64,000 bases of DNA. Origin: Gallionellaceae bacterium (lineage in GTDB: Bacteria; Pseudomonadota; Gammaproteobacteria; Burkholderiales; Thiobacillaceae). Position 1 is the first letter of the stretch; every line of letters begins with the position of its first letter. Below, piece after piece: positions 61,701 through 64,000 of the stretch. Location of the stretch: assembly GCA_028714875.1 (NCBI GenBank), contig JAQTLN010000002.1:62001-126000 (forward strand), given 5' to 3'. The notes under the pieces were generated by a model, which saw nothing but the letters and a program-made list of their open reading frames with translations, did not search any database and was not told where the DNA came from. The translations under genes and the position numbers were made by a program.

Positions 61701-62201
61701 CTCCTCGACTGGAACCCGGGCAGCCTCACCGGCGACTTCCGCACTGTCATCGCCCACAGCGAAGCCGGCCTGCTCATCCTCGACCTCAGCCATGACGGCG
61801 CCAAGGATGTCGGTCTCGGCAGCCTCGCCGACCTGCGCTTCTGGGTCACCGCCCAGGCCAGCGGCACGGTCAGGGTCGACTTGCAGGAAGTCAAACTCAA
61901 CGCCAGCCACCTCACCCTCAACCCCGCCCCGCAAATCGGCGCCGACCCCACCGACGGCCTGATCCGGGTCAACCTCCCAATTGCCCCGGACTTGCCCCTC
62001 ACCCCGCAAGACTTGGGCGCCACGCCGGTGATCGACTTCGGCAGCCGCTACGACGGCTTCGAATTCAGGGGCAACGGCGACAAGAATTGGCTGGGCGACT
62101 GGCTCACCGACGGCAAGAACAAGAAGCCCGACCTGGAAGCCTTGCGGATACAGCCGATCATCCAGCCCAAGGTGGCGCCGCGGTTGAGCTCGCGGCTGTA
62201 A
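37758..62201 (+). CDS. Giant LEPR-XLL repeat protein B (8147 aa) with PA14, propeller, PKD and cohesin-dockerin-cohesin modules
   Basis: Start ATG 37758 is chosen because AGGAG ends six bases upstream; earlier in-frame codons lack this. The basic N-terminus has no signal peptide and carries the LEPR-XLL motif FESLEPRLLLSD (LEPR = residues 57-60). Order (nt): NDWxLSG-type repeats (38100-38900); beta-helix-like repeats (39700-48000, ~125-131 aa period, each with two alternating halves) with non-repeat islands at ~40300-40980 and 44296-44585; further GDGAD-type repeats (49500-50950); Gly-rich segment (52160-53240); PA14 domain (53330-53730); lactonase-like propeller (54400-55400); about six PKD-like domains (56460-58800); four Big_9 repeats (58800-59957); cadherin-like and PKD units; Ig-cohesin-dockerin-cohesin module (60500-61965); 63-aa tail. 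Carbohydrate binding and fibre formation are inferred. DUF3467 gene follows. Confidence 0.93.
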   Translation: MKGGSSRAGKGVSGDKASKGGFSLSRLARWIHGTFAEPTTPMSGREPRRKGLLFESLEPRLLLSDTPFYSAALASSAVDLTIRTELQDSAKYINVVDSLSGITLASAALDDLANPLAIRGSDFGDRITLDVNPDILSSDLWGMIKLDGGAGLDLLTGPSGDNDWTLSGANSGAVAGVVFSDFENLLGAAGDDNFVLEDGASLAGSLDGGAGNNALLGADIANDWQLSGLDAGSLNGLVFNRVGNLIGGAADDAFVFGLAGEVSGLLDGGAEDETLTPLDSLDYAAFTSAISVDLAASSATRAHQISRIDQITGGTSAADSILGPDDEYVSWAVTGADAVSLRGIAFSGFENLVGAANNSDVFAIEGAGSLSGTVDGGSGGADGMIFYDPADATAGVAYNPAGADSAGSAALFGKSIAYAGMDRQDVLAGNDVNRVIRGTIFDDTLILSDADLSNPGQMMVSFEAHGFFDVLTGLISHSVTFLNPLESLTIEGDAGADSITVASLDSAFAADLHIYGSQLSGAAGKAPIPEDDAYVDTVTFSGGIDTHGGFLEVYADNIKVNDNVAIVTGDNDIVFRSRRINTAALEAIESLSPLIVANKSVSIDIGRNAVLDGGGIYLITQAEDRSFADILGINSLVKSYVIGPLLDKVADLTAFPVKLLFKESSATVTLGEGARITGSGTIGIYATAVADASGKAAGSLFSVGYGQSKAHADIDIQRGVVIDAGEAVVVTASGEATANVTTGTKREMSGTPNPGSKQIGVSLAVNYADTYSHVSMADTASISAGKTANLTADGKVSAETEAESGMFSDGAAALAFGLSFSTADVQASVDGRITARMEDGSVVKIEIDPTVTDPNQIGYVDYDKDMIHVGPHALVTEDTITYTNRRGNSIGGLVDGTEYFVIALADDPTTLDRDESEWIKLAKTETKAINGGYIGADGYSLPYEAGNLVDLAPIPGGGVVTANNVKGFAGSDVNDAADSITLANPAFTGAGTLDFSLLGQTFELGQAVVYHQGSAAIDGLVDGNTYYIITGTNEFNLQGDQRFVEKQVVQLAETENEARGGVAIKIGPASAGATGYSFAAKHVLDSGFATGVGVVAQLSATDKASASAGLASEDPAPSKWDKFKETLSPNLADKLFQGLTKGYRDNAAKSNTGASNTLSVAGALAFSFADHTVLSSIGGTAELKSNEDLEVKATLKEAFQLSAESRTEPQANAGGGSAGSSAANSVSVAVDVGIFNNSAKAIVHGGAQLDALKANRIIADVSYPFLTRPDMLVPTTLGEVVDALQSEGPEAVTKYIDNTLGFKSGLFNSWARSTAKADKVGIAGSVNVLVFTDRAEAIVESGALINQDAAWHDDTGNPHVNQGARQGDHLGEETVSVEATNYMQTFNMTGIFSLPSLTIDPSDPKKNSLSLNPVGTAGERGGAGGAIYVSVLNNTTHAIVEDGAHIASGGDGGFNMKAEEAIWGFNFTQAGGVGGKFAIGGSVAYVGQDSDTLAQLGAAAFVTGRNARIYAGDLETGINWVGGVAKGEGVGLGVSVAINDVTRHTRAVIGAIDPVTGAGARADVQIGVSEGVDLLAKTDGALWSFAVAGALVSDTPVKQTAEDPLDGETAPTTPGSLAQDAPAKTGIGIAAAVSFNTVSDVTQASIADAGTIAAKTLALKSSNDSDLIAATGGLAFSKPDQSNNAVALAGAFSKNTVSGTTRAYLMDTAAHLSGTSDSVFSVSATRDSEIIAIAAGAGGSLATGQSASGGSSNTAFSLAGSVSINSIDGATEAFLTGTSISVAGGQTTLLAQDTSDIFAIGGGLSLSIAKGGAGGGTNAASFGVAVSVNRITSPVTAYLDHSSVTNLGSGNFSLRASVDTTIAAYTLGAAVSVVSGTQGGGIAGAGAGSGSINTINADAIAAVRNASNVSTHGGTATVAASNSADITADAGGFALALALGGSGSSNAAAFGAAFAVNHIGADGDRNSVEALIDASTVNAGGGFTLSAVSLLGISAFTIGAAGAVNGQPNSAVTASLAGAFSFNKVRASTQAKVRGNSSVTTTLDDVNISASDQSSITADAGGFAVALRKADSSGASLSIGASLALNDIANLSEASVAASQVTSAGAITLDATATGGIDALTMAGALSATLGGNSLNFGFAGAGSGSGNKVANSIQARLLNGAELTTLNGGAVNVTASDERYAFDLGWSSAAQLDDAGKQDDDVDGTTANEASLDEVGDGVIRANLKSAFAAQGVNFASKPTVSTITAGSAWLVSEEGGAAYVLRLEGGVYKAYATTLIHADAGAVAIALGFSQGGGQSINASVGASAAVNSVANTIRADADAATVTAAGGVTFEATSSATINVLTIAGAAGGSVSSGSGFGVTLAGAGTGAGNSVDNSVIASIANGSTVSSGGGHDIALRATDSSFIDAKGIAGALSITGGEGGAVALGISIATNDISNTVQALIDHAAVHSGAGLTLAANSTSVINSLTVGAAVSIAAGGEAVALSGSGAGASSTNTIANSIEASISHGQSVSTGAGSALLLSAGDHSSIDAIAVAGSVAISATSSGLSGAIAIAAALADNDIGNSVTASIGDGSVINAGGGIGLTAASDSRIDALAVGVAVSAAVTDPAEGLSISVSGAGASAINDIHNSVAAQLGVSGGARSQVNATGAVTLSASDASSIVANVPAIAVSLSTGGSFSVGASLSQNTLRGALDASVENVLLDISAGNLGVAAYSSASVDAKLSPVSASIGIAAAAISGAYGTSTVAGHTQAWLGGGADVTLHAGRADITANSSADAKSAPKGGSGSTGLAVNILLAETRVERDTAAFIDGGAVLLANGLRVASDSTYSATTDMLGVALGVAAGSGGRSQAYVTGNTEARIGPAKGAGAQAATRIDVGGGDIDIVSTSHNTATAIANGGGGGGLAVSIFLADAGIGSNGGDDGATRAYLGQGSFISGGTLDIAADASNHASSDMLVVSVGLVGGSGAIATTRGDGDVEAFIDSGPADVGVFTQPVALTGAVSVLATGRETLDATATGGAGGGIAIAGMTATTTSDSDLRAYLGTRAGLSANGVTVKADAPVRDANAKIIVGSVGIAGGAGGKAQADSQGSVEAYLGSGATVVSPSGDVRVEALDTYSHAHATARGGAGGGIAIAKFIAEATTAGNTFAHVDEGADVTARGFTLKADATGKAESDMLTVGIGLGAGALGESTANANATTQALFGPAGGTVSGQATRLAAGGNALILAQSNQTAESDADSVSGGGIAVGGIRADANLNTSNQAVIGNNAKLAGTGNVTLRATTTAHGDSNADGGGGSLIAQIDSAKATTTMHDQTGTRVGDAARVDANGALLVEALQSLELDALSDITNGGLGTEANADAIGTLDATTVKSDIGSATLIGQTLAVRADVSKIDARVTGSADSGGLITNTNATATLDVTTEADVLVHSGADLKGRDTLTLGAYHNAGNAGGALYTAATADANGSSLGGGTDAGATNRLTTTTTVDADAGATLRARDLVVAAEAHGTPSRIANPTADGALIDSPTETTLKSLTANSNIDFDATAVLLGAPSPDLLIDAAGNVVRQQNINFTRVGDEIRIADIANTGALAGSMKFSVLTFPIANSGDAANLVSTSAVIRGNPVFEYRTGYESVTINVASNTALRTGLIDVINHAAVFSPAISISASDKTGFHYTTRTDPGNTLIGIDNAGAKAITLAGNILNPFGGTRIDSALGSIMAANTALKIETDSAELRARHGAIGGATTAIRIDSNRLAAESGAAGMNINEIAGDLLVEQAYALGGTVRLRAAGSIRDGNAGPFADIIGADVILTADGGGIGTFADALEIDAGASSLWATAQGDIVIEDMAGALGIAQVVSQAGGIRLATRDVGNSAAENILLANGGVLRALQGDITLWSGDDVILASGAGISAGGLVRVEGDHGKADDASFGVTLDLRGEIRGSSVSLQTGAGDDTVVLAQVLSDTTVATGGNSDLIRVGSQATPTGNTLGLLDSVHARLDVQGGEGVDRLELDDSGDSGANIGVLGANSLSGLGMAGEITFDQIDDLVLTLGSGADRLSVLGTRAGGRTEVLMGEGADILVAGDSAGVVKHGLNAMAGLLNAQGQGGNDALWISDQVSGDHAADENIGLLTGLRLTGLGMGNADQTVVNPDAGIAYAEFESLALTLGDGIDELQILGTSTATTVDMGAGRDILAVGDSTPSSSLNSISGPLTVLGGADGGLLGVASGVAVDMRVERDAADAGIGVLSETSMAGAIRYSGFDALALVLGDGADKLQIVDTASQLAVAAGGGIDTVTIETVSHGTTLELGDGADRVTVHGAQAALSIAGQGAGDDQDSLLLDLGARAQSVQGSLLGSGDAGSLVGFTTGDVGFTGIEQLTLQLGAGNDRVTLSNALATTAVTVNGGLGDDAVEVYELGDQTTTLNGDVGDDTVTLHIADVPVAGSFTHLALSVDNLVVDNLLNFSTAVDWTVVDGAVIQASIGGGASAAVATIDGANQIRVLAGAQSDTLNIVSEIPGDVTGIIDGNSVDLTAGRIVLVPGGFNELVDYEVVVDFDALTGTSNSYSVEDGFTLTSNSGLLGLDNGRSPAAKLASGAVATLTSDSGAFSAGSLLLAADGAADLTVRFSGTTLNGQTVMVDATAPGRDSATGLPAFRRFDFTAAGFRALSALSWQVLGSGALLMDNIVAGRITGVSAGGSTPTPVTVPIFMASANLTFDTNTGRIATGYVDIDRNRDGVADSGQRIAAGAYFSGTGYSVSATSTVTTFWVGGDMVFPANGGVVSAVGSRAIALVVANDVTVGANTDFRVSATSTASGSTAAGAGGGTVGTAGAAGTLYGYRGYRGSYGYGQGGGGGGDSTGQGTYASGTLRDGTAGTAGTAGGNGGDGTVGQAGGSGGSGGSGAGGVGGAGGAGGAGGLPGAGATSGGGGGTAGTKGNKGSDWVNGGNGGPGGTGGTGGSGAAGDSGEAGLPGSAGLNTAVGLGITGGGAGGSGGGGGEGGGGGGGKGGGGGGGGGGGGSTAFYIPYTFVVVWYGLDGGYGGTGTNGGYGGYGGAGGDGGAGGQGGYGAGAFELTANGRITFSSGNDLQAIGGNASAGGAGSAGVSSGLGGSAGGGTGSAGRAGDSDSGVIFAGTGGTGGAGGSGGSGGAGGAGAPGAPGAGGAGGTIKVSASVLDVSGAAVNTDGGLAGGNPDVRIVGSGLATTIYNGQFGSVLTTRTDPLIYQGNGLDGFGSGLPVDNFSAAWSGQIEVRAENPANPTSQTVTFYLSSDDASRLYIDGTLYIDAWRAQSYTLGTATVTLTPGLHSIQVYYVELTGSAGIALEYSTASDARRPVSVAQDGGDGRLILASNTGIASSGGVITSFASEPGSKANTTTERYTGPRLDNPYVIDLAGADATLDDTPYIAGLAGGAEIYGLLQGISKGGLDYNPATSAIDALPAAQGDALFAVMRLDKGPGSYADDYTGFDMLLFVNLTNDVALSSPTLMLSQSGNPVTMKPLAIDGLGTAQNLTALGAGQVWATLIPDRANLKFDASVQINGQTLLLDDQPLAKNAVVYGKFTPSGVAESTLNGLADIALSPDGRQIYAVDPSRDALVVINADDLSERQLFRNGDDGITGLDGAAAVTVSPDGLHVYVASAISQTLLVFSRDPNTGNLGGATLSSLNGYNAFDTVAGNSAGTRVYTAGSSYLFAYDAAGTWQGYNSANTGSVNQVSSLAVSQDDGLVFAASANRDALWVLDSGLGLLQTIAGADVGLQGPSGIAVSADDGFVYVTGADSASLAVFARSGNTLNPVQTIVNGSAGVRGLLGASDVVLSADQRFVLVSGNENNAVAVFERNATTGKLTFVQLLRENVGGAEGLLAASSLATTASGDRVFVGSLGGAGVPGGIAALVNQTLVGNAVVDRAFVDTAVGSVFVVNDAFTAGDAVLAQWRLFNNNASQAGRQITPLLLENVAGSWRVVGIGTTRGIDASGAQTFDFGLTQGSNSTLGRYFGWVDGDGAGADNAGVIEYSNSGGDQVVWFAGPHGALGQGTLLGTGQALGRSYSVQATAVPKPVHQLTTFTNVENLGVTLAAGDDSLTLRNAPEALVAMLRIDSGAGNDRVVLSDLGVVNTVVRLGADDDLLQLRSTRANTHLLVDGEGGVDSFEIPLVGAGAYTDISGGAGPDTMHVTGAGLPSSATTLLRGGNSDAAFPYDTLTYDPGLLSVYPTGINQHAGSLQLGQPVGGTVVPLGYGLLTYDTFEGVSVITAPVIYAPTSAPRINEGDDLLISTRVGGYSAATALQWTINPLGAGNALAEPLAWDIDGDGQFGEVTGSDFTLTWAQLVDLGLGDNGQYQIAVRATNASGYSSIGFTTLTVDNTPPDIQLGGAGSVPAGQRYTLNLAATDPGNDRISAWRIDWQDGSPIDQLGSNALSASHVFAEPGSYTILVTGSDEDTSVSVSKAIGVTVSSAQVSVGGPYTIHEGEALTLRAGAVGTPSEVLWDINGDGVVDATTSGLQLTRSWAQLQALSPTPINDNGSFAPRMTVHYASGDSAVSVAGQLLVLNSAPTASLASLGSVSEGADASVRFSAPFDPSAADTAAGFTYRIDVDTAFGHYQHEVTSTAAVVNLTIPAAYILDNGSYTVLGRITDQNGGYSEQSTTVGVNEVAPTLLALGADNAVEGADYALTLSASDPGADTVSRWLVDWDDGSVESFDGAAQSLTHRFADDGVRTLRVTAFDEDGGYQTSKLVTVQNAVPTLSNLSATDSTEGENTVLSGLIADAGVLDTFTLEIDWGDGQSETVAMGAGSGAFSLNHRYLDDLPGVAPANRYAISVTLRDDDGGAVSAATTTTVGNTAPGFTGLGVLASRVVENGLVTLVGEVVDPGVLDSHVLNVDWGDGHAEAVAVDPLTRGFTATHRYADDDPSGTAEDVYSITATVSDNNGDSGIASTTVTIVNQAPFISGLNLSEVLGVDSSQATLTGSFTDISVLDSHTVSIDWGNGSVEQATLDVGGLSFSASHAYSFGVVPGYRINVQVTDDDLGVATASVYTSAYPVNRAPIAVDDDITAAESTPITLEPLLNDSDPDGDPLSVFVLSQPEHGTLVPLGNGRFTYIGNKDYFGPDSFTYVARDAKVGSNVAVVRLLLEARNSAPTAVDDNIGTLEDTAVSFDPRGNDSDPESDPLTIQVVDAPLHGSLSQNPDGGLTYTPALNYHGGDSFTYLVGDGALLSNLATVRVTVAAVNDAPTSLDDSYSINEDGVLDVADNGILGNDNDVDGDALTAVLVDDVTHGSLVLNGAGGFTYTPNANYHGPDSFTYRANDGSVDGNLATVSLTINPVNDAPTSVDDSYSVDEDGVLNVAANGILGNDGDADGDALTAVLVDDVAHGSLVLNGDGGFTYTPNANYHGSDSFTYRANDGTVDGNLATVSLTVNSVNDAPTAAAIATQVVNEGQAVSLSVLGHDVDGDPLSYSLLPGSAGAIDPNTGAYSFQALDGDASHTVGVRVSDGMAPDSFFDVFFDITVHNVAPTLAVTGAASAQVGAAYSLDLSSSDPGQDTLDWSIDWGDGGSGNFAGNAGIASHVYAGAGNYSISVVATDEDGSYAASGPTVAVSAAAFQITAFEQTDSGFHLGFNHAIDASVLNLYSGVDDAPNSPMGAADLVLTDARGNLVRGNLILDADHLGATYLKSDGVLAAGDYNLRLSSRADGWRDTGGQLLDGNGDGTGGDDYTRVLTVAPSNSAIVSIGEVAIGAGQSLNSNAIASRLGISFSNAAGLTSGSLKLAYDPDLLHLTDVTFLNGASGSYSIAGGILSVTFSHAGLGGGTLELFRLEGDVPLDAQNQYGGKNLLHLYDVSLSNAGGGALATRVDDGLHVAAYVGDGNGDGTYSTVDAQRLLRVLSRADTGYNLYPLIDPSLIGDVNNSHNLSTVDYALILREATYLASGNAALNWIGIPDLPGGVSITFAGADPLVKLPDNLEATAGGEITVPVLLAELEPGLTRIPLETVTIRIAWNPGQLELLDWNPGSLTGDFRTVIAHSEAGLLILDLSHDGAKDVGLGSLADLRFWVTAQASGTVRVDLQEVKLNASHLTLNPAPQIGADPTDGLIRVNLPIAPDLPLTPQDLGATPVIDFGSRYDGFEFRGNGDKNWLGDWLTDGKNKKPDLEALRIQPIIQPKVAPRLSSRL
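52160..53240 (+). repeat. Glycine-rich low-complexity segment
   Basis: GGC/GGT-rich DNA encodes Gly-Gly-X runs, densest at about 52680-52790. It is interrupted by a hydrophobic island AFYIPYTFVVVWYGL (~52790-52835) and a short ordered stretch near 52940. Strand-slippage and G-quadruplex formation are plausible. Confidence 0.85.
59382..59957 (+). repeat. 288-bp tandem repeat pair in giant gene B
   Basis: Units start at 59382 and 59670, exactly 288 bp (96 aa) apart, each a Big_9/VCBS-like domain starting NDAPTS and containing GGFTYTPNANYHG. They are closely similar at DNA level. A related, more diverged unit precedes them. Confidence 0.85.
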
Positions 62202-62218
62202 GCGAAGTTGCAAGAACC

Positions 62219-62242
62219 GGCTCCCTCCGCGAAGAGGGAGCC
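62219..62242 (+). terminator. Hairpin after giant gene B
   Basis: Perfect 9-bp stem GGCTCCCTC/GAGGGAGCC with loop CGCGAA, 18 bases after the stop codon, with no T-run. It ends 57 bases before the next ATG; the hairpin of copy A ends 58 bases before its ATG. Confidence 0.6.
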
Positions 62243-62252
62243 CAACACTGGA

Positions 62253-62267
62253 GCGCCCCCAAGGCGC
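62253..62267 (+). promoter_or_regulatory. Small hairpin upstream of second DUF3467 gene
   Basis: GCGCC-CCCAA-GGCGC, the same stem as at 15020-15034 with a changed loop, ending 32 bases before the ATG. Confidence 0.5.
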
Positions 62268-62299
62268 GAACTTGAGTGAAACGAAGAAAGGAGCAGTAC

Positions 62300-62590
62300 A
62301 TGGCCGAAGTCCCCGCGGTTGAAAAGAAAGCCGAACCCGCGAACCCGCGGGTGAAGTGGAACGTCGAGCACCTGAAGAGCAGCTACGTCAACTTCGCCAA
62401 CGCCAACTCGACGCGCGAGGAAGTGGCGATGAATTTCGGGCTGAATAACAATTGGGACCGCGGCCAGCCGGAGATGGAAATCGAACTGGCGCACCGCATC
62501 GTGCTCAGTCCGTTCGCCGCGAAACGCCTGGCGGAACTGTTGAACAAGCTGATGGGCGAGTATGAGAGCCGCTATGGCGAACTGAAGTAG
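62300..62590 (+). CDS. DUF3467 family small protein (copy 2)
   Basis: 96 aa. AAGGAG at 62288-62293 lies six bases before the ATG at 62300, which is preferred over an in-frame GTG at 62276. The body from PRVKWNVEHLK to ESRYGELK is nearly identical to the copy at 15066. Differences include MNFGLNNNWDRGQ for MNFGLNTSWDRSQ and VLSPFAAK for VMSPFAAK. The N-terminal ~20 residues are unlike. No signal peptide. It sits 98 bp after giant gene B and ends in its own terminator. Its function is unknown; linkage to the giant genes in both copies is the main clue. Confidence 0.85.
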   Translation: MAEVPAVEKKAEPANPRVKWNVEHLKSSYVNFANANSTREEVAMNFGLNNNWDRGQPEMEIELAHRIVLSPFAAKRLAELLNKLMGEYESRYGELK

Positions 62591-62608
62591 CAGCCAGACA
62601 AGAGATAG

Positions 62609-62640
62609 CGGCGGACCGGGTGACCGGCCCGCCGTTTTTA
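62609..62640 (+). terminator. Rho-independent terminator after second DUF3467 gene
   Basis: CGGCGG...CCGCCG outer stem and CCGG/CCGG inner stem around a GTGA loop, with one mismatch, followed by TTTTTATTTT. It separates cassette B from giant gene C. The spacer 62641-62816 holds its promoter region; no clear hexamers were assigned. Confidence 0.88.
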
Positions 62641-62816
62641 TTTTGTAATTTTGGCTAATCACAGCCTATTTGTTACCAGTTTGAAACCACCTATAAACCA
62701 TGATTACCACTAAGGGATACTGGAGTCGGATGTGCTCGGCTTCGGCGTTGTCATGGTGGTTTTTGGATGGCTAGTCCTGCGTTTGGTCTGGTTATCCAGA
62801 AGGAACGGGTGGGGAC

Positions 62817-64000
62817 ATGTCAGCGTATGAGACAACCAGAACCGCCAGGGGTGCGTTGCGTCGTGGCGTGATGCCATCTCTGCCTTTCAGCAAGATCAGT
62901 CAATTAGTGGCGAACACGCTGGGCAAGACGGCCAGGCCAACACATGACAAGCTGGTCTTCGAGACGCTGGAGCCGCGCATTCTGCTGTCCGGGGATCTAC
63001 CCCTGCCGCAGTTGCATGGCTCGCTGGATGTGCCGGGCGAGGTGGATTGCTACTCCTTTACCCTGGAAAACGAAGTTCATGTCATCTTCGACGCCCAGAC
63101 CAATAGCGGTCTCCTCAACTGGAGCCTGAGTGGTCCGCGCGGAAATGAGGTTTCCGCTCGGGCTTTCAACGCCTCTGACGGCGGCGGTATGAGCGGCAAC
63201 CCGGTGCTTGACCTTCTGCCCGGTGCCTACACCCTTACGGTGGACGCTAGCGGCGACGCCACCGGCAGCTATGATTTCCGGCTACTCAACCTGGATCACG
63301 CTTCCACGATCTCACCCGGAACGGCGATCTCCGGCATCCTGGAACCGGGTAACGAAACGACCCTGTATCAACTCGACGTCAGTGCCGGCGACCACTTCCT
63401 GATTGACTGGCAGACTACGCCGGCGAACGCGCGCTGGCGTCTGATTGATCCATGGGGCAGGCAACTGGTCGGGCCGAGCCCCCTGACTGATTTCAGTGGC
63501 AGCTTGCTGGTCGGAGGCAGCTATACGCTGCTGATCGAAGGGGCGGTAACGGCCTCGATGCCGTCTGACTATGCCTTCACCGTTCAGCACCAGGGCAATA
63601 CCCCGCCACCGGCGCCATTGGGGCAGACCCTGAATCTGGGCGAGACGATCTACTTGCCGCAAGCCTCGGGCCAATGGACGGACTTCCATTTCACGGTTGG
63701 CGAGCCTGGTTTGTATTGGTTCGACGTAATGAACCACAACTGGGGTTCTTTCTGGACCCTTACCGATCCGCGCGGTGTGACTTTGGTCAGCGGGCGGAGC
63801 CTGGAACAAAGCGATCTCCAACTCGAACTGAATGCTCCCGGCACCTACCAGTTGCGCGTGAGCACGGACAATTCCGCCTATTTCCGGCTGCTTGATGTTT
63901 CCGCCGCAACGCTGCTGACCCCGGGTGCGACGGTGACCACACCCGCCGGGTCAGCCGACAAGGCGTACCTCTATCGTTTGCCCACTGAAACGGGGCAACG
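62817..64000 (+). CDS. LEPR-XLL protein C, N-terminal part (3' partial)
   Basis: The frame is open from ATG 62817 to the end of the window (394 codons, no stop). The N-terminus is basic and lacks a signal peptide, and carries FETLEPRILLSGD (LEPR = residues 51-54), as in protein B. Then come at least three ~110-aa beta-sandwich repeats of bacterial pre-peptidase C-terminal (PPC) type: GEVDCYSFTLENEVHVIFDA...LLPGAYTLTVDASGDATGSYDFRL; EPGNETTLYQLDVSAGDHFLIDW; and QWTDFHFTVGEPGLYWFDV. An AGAAGGAA lies ~14 bases upstream with GGTGGGG nearer the start. It is likely another giant secreted protein; the rest of the gene is outside. Confidence 0.85.
   Translation, partial: MSAYETTRTARGALRRGVMPSLPFSKISQLVANTLGKTARPTHDKLVFETLEPRILLSGDLPLPQLHGSLDVPGEVDCYSFTLENEVHVIFDAQTNSGLLNWSLSGPRGNEVSARAFNASDGGGMSGNPVLDLLPGAYTLTVDASGDATGSYDFRLLNLDHASTISPGTAISGILEPGNETTLYQLDVSAGDHFLIDWQTTPANARWRLIDPWGRQLVGPSPLTDFSGSLLVGGSYTLLIEGAVTASMPSDYAFTVQHQGNTPPPAPLGQTLNLGETIYLPQASGQWTDFHFTVGEPGLYWFDVMNHNWGSFWTLTDPRGVTLVSGRSLEQSDLQLELNAPGTYQLRVSTDNSAYFRLLDVSAATLLTPGATVTTPAGSADKAYLYRLPTETGQ

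Larger units (their letters stand above)
60505..62590 (+). repeat. Long direct repeat, copy 2 (giant-gene 3' module plus DUF3467 gene)
   Basis: Counterpart of 13270-15359. The dockerin, second cohesin, tail and DUF3467 body are nearly identical. The first cohesin (about 60890-61160) is diverged. Confidence 0.85.

Noticed and set aside
62276-62299. GTG start adding eight residues to the second DUF3467 protein
   Set aside because: It would include the ribosome-binding site in the coding region; the ATG at 62300 matches the first copy.

Overview
The window looks like a high-GC betaproteobacterial chromosome. The evidence is the conserved block pilU-pilT / yggS-proC-yggT-yggU, the rng-maf pair, rlmH, a bfd-bfr iron-storage pair and two tRNA genes with encoded CCA. 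The genus cannot be named from the sequence alone. Shadow ORFs on the opposite strand are abundant because of the GC bias and were ignored.

Three giant surface or secreted proteins dominate. Protein A (1-14982, 5' end outside the window) carries CARDB, Calx-beta-like, SbsA/Big-like, SdrD-B-like and Big_9/VCBS-like repeats, plus a complete subtilisin-type protease embedded among the SdrD-B repeats. Protein B (37758-62201, 8147 aa) begins with a LEPR-XLL motif. It continues through long beta-helix-like repeats, a glycine-rich segment, a PA14 domain, a beta-propeller, PKD domains and Big_9 repeats. Protein C starts at 62817 with another LEPR-XLL motif and runs off the window. A and B end in almost the same ~570 aa module: Ig-like, cohesin-like, dockerin-like, cohesin-like, then a 63 aa signature tail. 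Each is followed by two hairpins and then by a ~97 aa DUF3467 gene and a terminator. This repeated 'giant fibre + DUF3467' cassette is the best candidate for an undescribed system here.

Between A and B lie about 22 kb of mostly ordinary genes. In order: an XRE regulator with a small partner, a periplasmic FKBP isomerase, a secreted HExxH metalloprotease candidate, the retraction ATPases PilU and PilT, and a tightly overlapping operon yggS-proC-yggT-yggU-dynamin GTPase. Then come convergent rng and maf, an outer-membrane protein behind a convincing Fur box, and a RelE-type toxin-antitoxin pair. A minus-strand operon follows (SenB-like glycosyltransferase, rlmH, and a MacAB-like exporter of adaptor, ATPase and two permeases). 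After tRNA-Ala(GGC) and tRNA-Glu(UUC) there is a broken PLD-helicase remnant, then bfd and bfr.

The spacers are rich in small repeats. There are two MITE-like elements with perfect terminal inverted repeats, three copies of a ~98 bp G-rich palindromic element (two inside the exporter operon), a G-rich repeat read through as the tail of the exporter ATPase, and a REP hairpin in the toxin-antitoxin leader. The two giant-gene 3' ends form ~2 kb direct repeats about 47 kb apart that flank the whole housekeeping block.
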